Part shown: one piece after another, positions 1 through 6,064 of the stretch
Layout of the letters: each line of letters opens with the position of its first letter
Position numbering within the stretch: position 1 is the first letter of the stretch
Assembly: GCA_937879825.1 (NCBI GenBank)
Contig: CALFMQ010000009.1
Span: 1-7,273 of the forward strand
Length of the DNA: 7,273 nucleotides
Origin: an uncultured Phycisphaerales bacterium
Lineage (GTDB): Bacteria; Planctomycetota; Phycisphaerae; Phycisphaerales; UBA1924
Reading direction: 5' to 3'
Position numbers and translations under genes: made by a program
The notes under the pieces: model-generated
Database searches by the model: none
The model's input: only the letters and a program-made list of their open reading frames with translations
Told to the model about the DNA's origin: nothing

Positions 1-289
1 CCCAGGTCGCGCGCGGTGGACCATGTGTAGAGCGATTCGGCGGCCATGTCCTGCTGACCGCGACGGCATGTTGATTGGGCGTGCTCATCGGCCACTCGAC
101 GCTGACATCGAGGAGGTGATTCGGCGGCCAGCGGTGTTGGCTCTGCTCTCGGAGATGCACGTCGGGGTCCCATGTCGTGCTCGCGGCGATGATGTGGCTC
201 GGGGGCCACTGCGCCGAGTTGCCTGTCGTGTGAGAACCTGGCGGGGTATACCACCCGTCGGAGATCCCCTTGTCATGATTGGGGGGGTA
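1..289 (-). repeat. Coding repeats of WPxxH type in the truncated gene
   Basis: Residues 174-269 of the partial protein contain at least six degenerate units, several starting W/Y-P-P-[NS]-H. Spacing is less regular than in the upstream paralogue, with insertions such as WPMSTPNQH. At DNA level, the plus strand shows recurring gattcggcggcca-like words (34-46 and 117-130), the complement of the WPPNH codons. Codons differ between units, for example Asn AAT but His CAT or CAC, and Pro CCC or CCG, so the array does not look freshly duplicated. It continues past the window edge. Confidence 0.7.
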
Positions 290-808
290 CCCGGGCGGGC
301 GCGTCTCGGTGGTGGTGCGCTGGTCGTGGTACTGCTGGGTGACCCACTCGGCGTGATGCTCCCACGGGTCGAGGTTTGGCTCATCGCCGTCGCCGGTTGA
401 CCCGGTGCTCGCCCAGACGTCGAGGATCTCCTTCGCGTCGCGAACCGCGGCCTCATCCGGCGGCTGTCCCGTCGGATCGCCCGGAGGCGTCGCGAGATCG
501 GTGAGCGCCTGCGCGAGCATGATCGCCGCGTCGCGCGAGTTCGTGGCTCCGTCCTTGTTCACGTCGATGAGGGGGACGTTCGAGAGGTGCGTGCTCAGCC
601 ACACGATGAACTCGACATCGCTGATCTGGCCATCGCCATCGCGATCCGGGATCGCAACGTGCTGTCCATACTTCGCGTGCAGTCCGCCGTCCGAGCCTAC
701 GACGTCTGATGCAGCCGTTGTACCCGCGAACGCCGCGAGGAGAAGAGTGGACAGCGTTGCCCGAGTTGCAAAGTGCGCATGCATTCCAAAGGTCCTCGTG
801 TAGGCCAT
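1..808 (-). CDS. Secreted EF-hand protein with WPxxH tandem repeats (3' end outside window)
   Basis: I translated this frame by hand: it is open from an ATG at 808 to the window edge, giving 269 residues with no stop. An internal Met at residue 9 (bases 782-784) is an alternative start; AGGA precedes it by 8 bases, while AGGAG precedes the first ATG by only 3. Residues about 9-33 look like a signal peptide (basic start, then a stretch rich in Leu and Ala). Two EF-hand-type loops follow: DRDGDGQISDVE at 55-66 and DVNKDGATNSRD at 82-93. After an acidic linker (about 105-150), degenerate repeats begin near 174: YPPNH, WPPSH, WDPDVH, WPPNH, WPMSTPNQH, WPPNR, mostly followed by a Ser five residues after the His. 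It starts 32 bases after the stop of the upstream paralogue, so co-transcription is likely. Export and calcium binding are inferred from the motifs. I do not recognise a named family for the repeat. Confidence 0.85.
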   Translation of the reverse strand, partial: MAYTRTFGMHAHFATRATLSTLLLAAFAGTTAASDVVGSDGGLHAKYGQHVAIPDRDGDGQISDVEFIVWLSTHLSNVPLIDVNKDGATNSRDAAIMLAQALTDLATPPGDPTGQPPDEAAVRDAKEILDVWASTGSTGDGDEPNLDPWEHHAEWVTQQYHDQRTTTETRPPGYPPNHDKGISDGWYTPPGSHTTGNSAQWPPSHIIAASTTWDPDVHLREQSQHRWPPNHLLDVSVEWPMSTPNQHAVAVSRTWPPNRSTHGPPRATW

Positions 809-840
809 GTGCTCCTGAATGGGCTTCAATGTGTCGCGTT

Positions 841-2163
841 TCACTCGTGCCCCTCCTGTCCGCCCGGCGCGGGCTGCTGAGGTGTGGCGGGGATGAGGCG
901 GCGAATCTCCCGGATGGTCGTGAAGATGGTGTGATCCTCCGGGAACAGCGGCGGGAGCGGGTCAACGTGCGGATCTCCGCCCTCGAGCGACACCGACGTC
1001 AGGTGGTTCGGGCCCCACGGGGGCGTGGGCTGCGGCCATTGCCGCGAGATGCCGCCAAAGTGACCCGCCGGCCAGGTGATGGAAACATTTAGCAGGTGAT
1101 CGTGACGCCAGGTGTTCGACGCCTGACGGATGTGGTTTGGCGGCCAGACAAGCAGCGACTGAGCCACTTGGTGATCCGCCCAATGATTGGAGATCTCCTG
1201 GCGGTGCGGCGACGGCTGCGGGACCATGTGCTCGTCGTCCGGATGCAGCTGCGACCAGATTTGCAGGTGCGATTCCTGATGGCTGTTCGGAAGGATGTGA
1301 TTCGGCGGGAATTGGCCGCTCAGCCCCGCTGCGTGGTCATCCGGCCATGTGCTGCTGATGGCATGCAAGTGGTTCGATGGCCACTCGATATCGCTCGTGG
1401 CGATAACGTGCTCGATGGGCCACTCGGTCGAGATCTGCCAGTAATGGTTGGGCGGCCACCCGTTCTGGCTCGTGCCGTACTGATGGCCATCCGGCGGTCC
1501 GAATGGCGGCTGCTGATACCACTGCTCAGAGATCGAGTACTCGTGATTGGGTGGGAACGGCGGAAAGAACGGCGGGCCGGGCCAGTACGGAGGGAACGTG
1601 TCGCTGAAGTACTGGGCGTGATCGCCGGGTCCGTCACCGGCGGTGGACATGTCGGCCACGGCCTGCGCGAACGCGTCGATGGCCGCGTCGTCGATGACGA
1701 GCCCTTGAAGTCCGATCAATGCTGCGAGGTCGTCCTGATCCAGCACGCCGTCGGCGTTGATGTCGCCTTCGCTCGCAGTCGCTGGGCGGCCCGCGCCATT
1801 CAGCAGTTGTTGCATCAACAGCGCGAGATCATCCTCATTCACGACGCCGTCAGAATTGAGATCGCCATTCAGCGCGTGGAATGTGTCGGCAATCGCAATC
1901 GCAGCGTCTGCATGATCGACGCGGCCGTCTGCATTCAGATCTCGAATCTCAAGAGTGGACGTGTACTCACCTAGCCACTTCAGGAAATCAAGAAGCGGAA
2001 CATCGCCGTTCGGCAGCGGTCGAACGCCAGCGCGTAGAGCGATGTCCTTGAGCGGTTCGGGCGTGATCGGAACAACGCCGTCGGTCAGGGCATCAGGTTG
2101 GGATGCCGCGGCGACCGCGGTTGCGCAGGCGCCGAACACGAATGCGGGAGTCTTGCGAGCCAT
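841..2163 (-). CDS. Secreted EF-hand protein with 12-residue WPxxH tandem repeats
   Basis: Complete 440-residue protein. The ATG at 2163 is preceded by GGAGG (2170-2174) six bases away, which fixes the start. Residues 1-20 are a signal peptide (MARK, then an Ala-rich core, likely cleavage near AAA/SQ). Three EF-hand-type loops are visible: DLNADGRVDHAD 75-86, DLNSDGVVNEDD 101-112 and DINADGVLDQDD 134-145. A Pro/aromatic-rich stretch (190-206) leads into a repeat array. Units start at W236, W248, W261, W273, F285, W328, W340, W352, W364 and W376, mostly 12 residues apart, with consensus W-P-x-[ND]-H-x4-S-x-[TQE]. The part at 290-327 is degenerate. The tail (390-440) is Pro/Gly/acidic, with no membrane anchor or sorting signal. 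It shares its architecture with the gene 32 bases downstream. An extracellular calcium- or metal-binding structural role is inference; no enzyme motif is seen. Confidence 0.9.
   Translation of the reverse strand: MARKTPAFVFGACATAVAAASQPDALTDGVVPITPEPLKDIALRAGVRPLPNGDVPLLDFLKWLGEYTSTLEIRDLNADGRVDHADAAIAIADTFHALNGDLNSDGVVNEDDLALLMQQLLNGAGRPATASEGDINADGVLDQDDLAALIGLQGLVIDDAAIDAFAQAVADMSTAGDGPGDHAQYFSDTFPPYWPGPPFFPPFPPNHEYSISEQWYQQPPFGPPDGHQYGTSQNGWPPNHYWQISTEWPIEHVIATSDIEWPSNHLHAISSTWPDDHAAGLSGQFPPNHILPNSHQESHLQIWSQLHPDDEHMVPQPSPHRQEISNHWADHQVAQSLLVWPPNHIRQASNTWRHDHLLNVSITWPAGHFGGISRQWPQPTPPWGPNHLTSVSLEGGDPHVDPLPPLFPEDHTIFTTIREIRRLIPATPQQPAPGGQEGHE
931..1560 (-). repeat. Tandem 12-residue WPxxH repeat array
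   Basis: This stretch encodes residues about 202-411 of the 440-residue protein. Readable units include WPPNHYWQISTE, WPIEHVIATSDIE (13), WPSNHLHAISST, WPDDHAAGLSGQ, WPPNHIRQASNT, WRHDHLLNVSIT and WPAGHFGGISRQ. The Trp, Pro, His and Ser positions hold while the rest varies. Later units WGPNH (383-387) and FPEDH (407-411) are out of step. Codon choice varies between units, so selection on protein sequence rather than recent DNA slippage explains the periodicity. Confidence 0.85.
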
Positions 2164-2207
2164 CGACGACCTCCAGCCGAAGTCTCAGGTGAGTTGTGAT
2201 TGAGGCA

Positions 2208-2237
2208 GGGTCCATCAGGACCCACTCGGCGGAGTGG
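2208..2237 (-). promoter_or_regulatory. Two overlapping hairpins in the leader of the WPxxH gene
   Basis: Two perfect inverted repeats lie 45-74 bases before the start codon at 2163. GGGTCC (2208-2213) and GGACCC (2218-2223) flank a 4-base loop. CCACTC (2222-2227) and GAGTGG (2232-2237) flank another 4-base loop. They share two bases (2222-2223), so both full stems cannot form at once. No T-tract follows on the minus strand, so this does not look like a simple terminator. Whether it acts in RNA is untested. Confidence 0.35.
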
Positions 2238-2321
2238 TAATAACGCGCCACCGTCAATGCCGCAAGAGCAAAGCCGCGTATTTCGCGGAAGAATTCTGCT
2301 TTCAGTGCAAAATGTGCTTCG

Positions 2322-2381
2322 GTGCCACAATATTAAGGCAGCGTGACACAATAATGAGGCGCGGCGACACATATTTGTGGC
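2322..2381. promoter_or_regulatory. Three degenerate 18-bp units at exact 21-bp period (candidate operator array)
   Basis: Units are GTGCCACAATATTAAGGC (2322-2339), GTGACACAATAATGAGGC (2343-2360) and GCGACACATATTTGTGGC (2364-2381). Units 1 and 2 agree at 15 of 18 positions, and 2 and 3 at 12 of 18. Starts are 2322, 2343 and 2364, exactly 21 bases apart, which is two helical turns. Each unit has a GTGNCAC-like half with an A/T-rich centre, and partial dyad symmetry is visible. The array sits 159-218 bases upstream of the WPxxH gene start, where an activator or repressor of that operon could bind side by side on one face. The regulator is unknown. Confidence 0.5.
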
Positions 2382-2396
2382 ATCACGGCTCGTGAT
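2382..2396. promoter_or_regulatory. Palindrome ATCACG-GCT-CGTGAT next to the 21-bp array
   Basis: A perfect 6-base inverted repeat with a 3-base centre directly abuts the third unit of the phased array. It could be a separate protein-binding site or a chance dyad. A further small inverted repeat, CCGCG-TATTT-CGCGG, lies at 2274-2288 between the array and the gene. Confidence 0.25.
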
Positions 2397-2784
2397 TCGA
2401 TGGAGATGGTCGGTTGCTCCGGCAAAGGCAATGTGGTGCATCTACTGCGTCGCACACTTAGGTGTTCGTCGCTTTGCATGTTCGAACACGGAACGCCGAC
2501 GAGCGATTGGTTCGTCTCGGGACAAAGTCTGTGTTGCGGGAAGTGCGGGAGAGCACGTCACTCCGGGGGCCTGGCCCGCCGGTTGACTAACGGCTGCCGC
2601 GTGCGGCTCGCTCCGTCGCCGTCAGCGATCCTGCTGACTTGGCCAGCGCGGTGTCACCGCGCTCAAGATCGAAGCGGGCCGCAAAGCGCGGTGAGACTCG
2701 CAAGACGTGCAAAGAGAACGCCCGCGTGGCAGCGTCGGAAACTCTTCCTGGCCGAGGTTTGGGCTTTTTTGCAAGCTGAATCTT

Positions 2785-2810
2785 GAGGGTTCGAATCCCT
2801 TCGCCCGCCT
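2785..2810 (+). other. tRNA 3'-end relic (T-arm plus acceptor strand)
   Basis: Bases 2785-2801 form a textbook T-arm: GAGGG, loop TTCGAAT, CCCTT, with one G-T pair. CGCCCGC (2802-2808) follows in the place of a 3' acceptor strand. The matching GCGGGCG is not found at the right distance upstream, and no convincing D-arm or anticodon arm can be folded. The preceding bases, ending in ttttttgcaagctga, only vaguely recall an anticodon arm. There is no encoded CCA. A degenerate tRNA, or the tRNA 3' end left by an integrated element, would fit. A chance B-box-like match is not excluded. Confidence 0.4.
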
Positions 2811-2811
2811 T

Positions 2812-2850
2812 CGAGTCATCTCTGACAGAGATCATCCGAGTTTCGACTCG
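2812..2850. repeat. Nested palindromes downstream of the 820-residue gene
   Basis: ATCTCTG-A-CAGAGAT (2818-2832) is a perfect 15-base dyad. CGAGT-TTCG-ACTCG (2837-2850) is a hairpin with a TTCG loop on the plus strand. CGAGTC (2812-2817) can alternatively pair with GACTCG (2845-2850) around both. They lie 120-160 bases past the stop at 2971 on the minus strand and might act as a transcript-end structure, although no T-tract follows. Confidence 0.3.
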
Positions 2851-2970
2851 CCTCGGAGCGCTGCTCGCAGCACGCCGCCACCATCACACGAGGCGCAGAC
2901 CTTTACCAACGAATGAGTCGTCGGATGAACACCGGCCGGGCGTTGGTGCGTGCCGACTCAAGACTGTGGC

Positions 2971-5433
2971 TCAGCAGTCGGCGCCGTAGGCGGCCAGCAC
3001 TTCATTCAGGTCGGTGAAGTTCACGACGCCGTCGCCGTTGACGTCGCCGACGGTGTTCTCCGCGCCGGGAGTCCCGAGACCGAAGTTCGACAAGATCAGA
3101 TTGAGGTCGCTGAATCCGACCTGACCGTCGCCGTCGAGATCCGAAGGGCAGAGCGGCCCTCCGGCGCGTACAGCGATCCGATACCCCTGCAACCCGACCT
3201 CGTCACGGAACACCGAAGCGGCGACGAGGAACCGCCCGTTTCCCAGACTCGCGATCGCCGGCGTGATTTCAGGCCGCTCATCGTTGAAGATCGCGACGCT
3301 CGACGGATCAACGACCGCGCCGTCGTTGGAAATCCGCGAGCCGTACACGTCGTCGCGAGCGTCGAAGAACGTGTCCGCATTGCGGCGATCGTCCCACGCC
3401 ATGAAGTACTCGGTCCCGGTCCACGTCGCGACGGGGAAGAGTTGCCGATAGGGCGCATTCGACACCATCACGTTGCCCGGGTCCTGTGAAGTCCCGTCGG
3501 GGCGGATGCGCCTGCACATCACGTCGTTGTTGGCGTTCGCGAGCGTGTTCTGGCGCCAGACGAACAACGCGTAGTCCGGCCCGATCGCGATATCGGGGTG
3601 GCCCGAAGCGCCGGACGTCGAGGCGACTCCGAGAGAAGCGCCGGGCACGCCGTCAGCGCCGACGAAGCGCGCCACGAGATCCGAGTTCGGGCTGTCATGC
3701 GTCCAGTTGTTCTGCCAGCACACAAGCCAACGGTCTCCGAAGGTCTCGACGCGCGAGAACTGGGCGTATCCCCCTCCGACGTAGATCCGCCCGGCGTCCA
3801 TCAGCTCGCCTTCGCCGCTGACTCGCCGAACCCACGTATCGCGGAACTGCGGATATGTCGCAAAGGATGTGGTCGCCACGAGGAAGTTCTCCCCGAGCGC
3901 TGAAACGTCGGGCGTCGAGCCGGGCATGAGCGTCAGAGGGCCGTCGCCGAGCAGGTCGAGCGTCTCGCTGAGTCGTCGCGCCGCGATGTTGAGCCCATCG
4001 CTCCACACGACGAGGTATGACGCGCCGTTCCACGCCGCGGCGGGGCTCCCGCCCACGGTGTTCACGGACGCAACTTCGACCGGCTCGTCATCAATCGCGA
4101 TGCCGTTCGCCGCGATCCTCTGCGCCATGATTCGAACGCCAGCCGAGGTCTGCGACGCGAACGTCAGGAGATAGTGCCCTGGCCCGGCGACGATCTCCGG
4201 CGACATCTGCGAAGGCGCCGCGAGCGACAACGCCTGCGGCTCCGTGAACGATTGCGGGCTCGAGACTTTTCCGGTGTAGATCTCCGAAGGCCAAACGCCG
4301 TCGATCGATCGATAGTCATCCCAGACCGTGACCACGCCGCCGCCGTTCGCGGGCGCAACTTTCGGGGCCTCGACCCAGTCGCGGCTCACGCCCGGATAGG
4401 CGAGCAGCGCAGGATCGAGCAGCGCGCCGGCGTTGGTCATTCGCTGGTAAGAGAGCCCGTTCCACGCTTCTTCGTACGCCAGCCACCACGTGCCTTCGCT
4501 GTACGCCGCATCAACCGACAGGATGGCGCCGTTGAATTGATCGTGAAGCGGCGTTCCTCCAGGCACAACGAGCGAGCCATCGACGTTCATCGGCGACGCC
4601 AAGAGGGTGTTGCCGAACTGACCGCCCTCGAAGACCAGAAGATACTGCGAGCCGTTGGACGCAATAAATCTGCGCCCGGGGATGCTCACTGGTCCACCGA
4701 TGGGCTGAAGCGTCGACGAGAATCGGCGCACCACCGGTCCGGTGTCGGCGTTGTAGGTGAGGAGGTACTCGCCGCCGGCCGACTGGATGTCCGTGAAGAA
4801 ATAGAGGTAGTACGTTTCGGGGGCGAGTATGACCGTCCCGCCCACGAACGATCCGTCGGGATTCATCTGACGCGCGAGCAGGCCGCCCTCGCCGGCGTTG
4901 TAGGACTGCGTCACGAACACGACGGTCGAGCCGTTCGACGCCATGTGAAAGTCGTTCCCGCCGTTGGTCGGGAAGGGCTCGAAGGGGGCGCCGATGACTT
5001 CTCCATCGGTGGACACCCGTGCCGCCAGGACGCGGCTCTCGTAGTAGCCAGCGGCTTGCGACTGGTTCTCCCACGCGACGACCCACGACTCACCCGTCCA
5101 CACCACCTCGGGGCGACGCTGGTAGCCGAAGTTGCGCGAGATCGTGAACGGCGTCGCGTCGAGAGGCTGGCCGGATGCGTCGAGCCGGATGCCCACGATG
5201 TCCGATTCGGTCTGCTCCCACGCGAGGTTGGAGATCGTCGACGCGCGATCCTCCCACACGACGAGGTACTGGTCGCCTCCCTTGGAGATGGCCGACTTGT
5301 GCTGCACGCCCGGCGCCGCCGCGATCGACGTGTCGCCGGGGAGAGCACGCGGCGCCGACATGACGGGGGGCGACGACGCGAGCGCGGCCTTCGGCAATGC
5401 GACCAGGCCAGCGACAAGGATGACGCGAAGCAT
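2971..5433 (-). CDS. Secreted multi-blade repeat protein with C-terminal EF-hand (dockerin-like) pair
   Basis: 820 residues, ending in TGA at 2971. I chose the ATG at 5433 rather than the in-frame ATG at 5502: it has AGGAG (5441-5445) seven bases upstream and begins a clean signal peptide (MLRVILVAGLVALPKAALA, likely cut before S20), whereas the longer start buries this hydrophobic stretch. Residues about 52-760 hold roughly 14 repeats of 40-60 residues. Each carries a core like YLVVWxD or WLVCWQN, then a segment like GxRLDxxGxPLD (for example 54-60 and 80-92). This pattern suggests beta-propeller blades, possibly two seven-bladed rings. Residues 762-820 start and end with Cys and contain two EF-hand loops, DLDGDGQVGFSD (765-776) and DVNGDGVVNFTD (797-808), as in planctomycete dockerin-like tails. 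The two Cys may form a disulphide. No catalytic residues are recognised. Function is unknown; surface or complex attachment through the tail is inference. Confidence 0.92.
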   Translation of the reverse strand: MLRVILVAGLVALPKAALASSPPVMSAPRALPGDTSIAAAPGVQHKSAISKGGDQYLVVWEDRASTISNLAWEQTESDIVGIRLDASGQPLDATPFTISRNFGYQRRPEVVWTGESWVVAWENQSQAAGYYESRVLAARVSTDGEVIGAPFEPFPTNGGNDFHMASNGSTVVFVTQSYNAGEGGLLARQMNPDGSFVGGTVILAPETYYLYFFTDIQSAGGEYLLTYNADTGPVVRRFSSTLQPIGGPVSIPGRRFIASNGSQYLLVFEGGQFGNTLLASPMNVDGSLVVPGGTPLHDQFNGAILSVDAAYSEGTWWLAYEEAWNGLSYQRMTNAGALLDPALLAYPGVSRDWVEAPKVAPANGGGVVTVWDDYRSIDGVWPSEIYTGKVSSPQSFTEPQALSLAAPSQMSPEIVAGPGHYLLTFASQTSAGVRIMAQRIAANGIAIDDEPVEVASVNTVGGSPAAAWNGASYLVVWSDGLNIAARRLSETLDLLGDGPLTLMPGSTPDVSALGENFLVATTSFATYPQFRDTWVRRVSGEGELMDAGRIYVGGGYAQFSRVETFGDRWLVCWQNNWTHDSPNSDLVARFVGADGVPGASLGVASTSGASGHPDIAIGPDYALFVWRQNTLANANNDVMCRRIRPDGTSQDPGNVMVSNAPYRQLFPVATWTGTEYFMAWDDRRNADTFFDARDDVYGSRISNDGAVVDPSSVAIFNDERPEITPAIASLGNGRFLVAASVFRDEVGLQGYRIAVRAGGPLCPSDLDGDGQVGFSDLNLILSNFGLGTPGAENTVGDVNGDGVVNFTDLNEVLAAYGADC

Positions 5434-5770
5434 GGATTCTCTCCTGAAAGCATCCGGCTGAAGTCCGCCATGGGACTCGGCCCGACTCCCCCAGCGATGC
5501 AAACTCGGCGCCGTGCAAGGAATTCTCTCACGAGCGAGTTGTCAACACAAGAGCGCGGCAGTTCTGCAAAACGATGCGATGTCGATTGTTTCGGGCGCAG
5601 TTCGCCCTTGGCTGAAGCCGGCCGCGGTGGCGGCATTCCACCATGCAGCGTGCGCGCACAGCCCATCGAGCCGGTGCTCTTCGTGCAATGGCTGGGAATG
5701 ATCTATTGAGATATGCGATGTCCGGGGACCCCCGGTGATCGTGGGGTGAGAAGGGGCAGGGGGTGCACCC
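5434..5770. other. Intergenic region upstream of the 820-residue gene
   Basis: This stretch separates the minus-strand gene starting at 5433 from the plus-strand ParB-like fragment at 5771. Apart from the candidate -35 box, two G/C dyads are visible just before 5771: CCGGGG-AC-CCCCGG (5722-5735) and the 10-base palindrome GGGTGCACCC (5761-5770), which directly abuts the ATG of the ParB-like fragment. Frames crossing here lack ribosome binding sites and have mixed third-position composition, so I call no gene. Confidence 0.5.
5517..5545 (-). promoter_or_regulatory. Candidate promoter of the 820-residue gene
   Basis: On the minus strand, a perfect TTGACA lies at 5545-5540. The hexamer 17 bases on is TTCCTT (5522-5517), a poor match to TATAAT. 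It would give a leader of roughly 75 bases before the ATG at 5433. The -35 match is exact, but the weak -10 keeps this a guess. Confidence 0.3.
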
Positions 5771-5971
5771 ATGCAGATCGTGCTCTTCTCCATGGACGCC
5801 ATCCGTCCGTTCGACCGCATCCCGCGCCACAAAGACACGGCGGTTCCCGCAGTGGTCGAAAGCGTCCGGCGTTGCGCGTCCGGCCAGCCAATCGTCGTCC
5901 ACGCCGACAACGTCATCGCGTGAGGGAAGATGTATTGGAAGGCGGCGCGAAAAGACCCCCTTCGTCGCGTT
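5771..5971 (+). pseudogene. ParB-like N-terminal domain fragment interrupted by TGA
   Basis: An ATG at 5771 opens 50 codons ending in TGA (5921-5923). The frame has an upstream stop at 5747, so this is the first ATG. About 86% of its third positions are G or C, as expected of a real gene here. The peptide reads IVLFSMDAIRPFDRIPRHKD, then TAVPAVVESVRRC and QPIVVHADNVIA. This matches the order of ParB/Srx-type N-terminal domains: I..IRPY..NPR.HD, AV..V..SI, QPIVVD.DGVI..GH.R. Directly after the TGA the same frame continues GKMYWKAARKDPLRRV, which resembles the following G[HK]TRxxAAxKLGLxxVPV segment, so one nonsense change appears to split the domain. Such domains occur in chromosome/plasmid partition proteins and in phage-type methyltransferases; which kind this was cannot be told. 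The 3' end overlaps the terminator-like repeat at 5950-6019. A GGGGG run (5759-5763 area) is a weak ribosome site. It could still be a translated 50-residue protein. Confidence 0.55.
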
Positions 5972-6019
5972 CGTGAATCAGACGCGATGCCTGAAGCACA
6001 CCAACGCGATGAAGGGGGT
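5950..6019 (-). terminator. Terminator-like stem-loop after the right-hand gene
   Basis: Bases 5955-5971 and 6003-6019 are 17-base arms that pair with a single G-T type mismatch, around a 31-base loop. On the minus strand the 3' arm ends in GGGGGT and is followed by CTTTT (5950-5954), as in intrinsic terminators. It lies 46 bases past the TAA at 6065. The loop is longer than usual and the T-tract is short, so efficiency is uncertain. Confidence 0.6.
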
Positions 6020-6064
6020 TGGAATCGCGCGTTCCGCGCGAGCGTGCGGGGGCTGCCTGCTGGA

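Larger units (their letters stand above)
2397..2970. other. Intergenic region without a supported gene
   Basis: No reading frame here has a ribosome binding site together with the G/C-ending codon use of the neighbouring genes. Visible items are two perfect hairpins, GTCAGC-gatcct-GCTGAC (2621-2638) and AGCGCGGT-gtc-ACCGCGCT (2645-2663), neither followed by a T-tract, a tRNA-like relic (2785-2810) and a palindrome cluster (2812-2850). I see no clear intrinsic terminator for the 820-residue gene whose stop is at 2971. Confidence 0.6.

Noticed and set aside
1096..1974. 292-codon open frame on the plus strand
   Set aside because: Antisense to the WPxxH gene, whose signal peptide, EF-hands, repeats and GGAGG site are decisive.
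2322..2381. CRISPR array
   Set aside because: Only three degenerate 18-base units with 3-base gaps; no spacer-length unique sequence.
2645..2663. Intrinsic terminator at the 8-bp perfect hairpin
   Set aside because: No T-tract on either strand after the stem and more than 300 bases from the nearest stop.
2400..2786. 128-codon plus-strand frame with several Cys
   Set aside because: No ribosome binding site, weak third-position G/C, no recognisable domain, and it runs into the tRNA-like relic.
2587..2835. Minus-strand frame with GEGIRTLKIQL
   Set aside because: This peptide is the typical false translation of the antisense of a tRNA T-arm, here the relic at 2785-2810.
5434..5502. 23-residue N-terminal extension of the 820-residue protein from an ATG at 5502
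   Set aside because: It would place a signal peptide inside the chain; the ATG at 5433 has a good AGGAG and gives a standard signal sequence.
4174..5709. 511-codon open frame on the plus strand
   Set aside because: It lies antisense to the 820-residue gene; Arg/Val-rich, no repeats or motifs, no ribosome site, and explained by G/C-ending codons of the true gene.
5921..5923. Recoding of the TGA as Trp or selenocysteine
   Set aside because: TGA is the stop of the genes ending at 841 and 2971, and the homologous position in ParB domains is an ordinary small or aliphatic residue.
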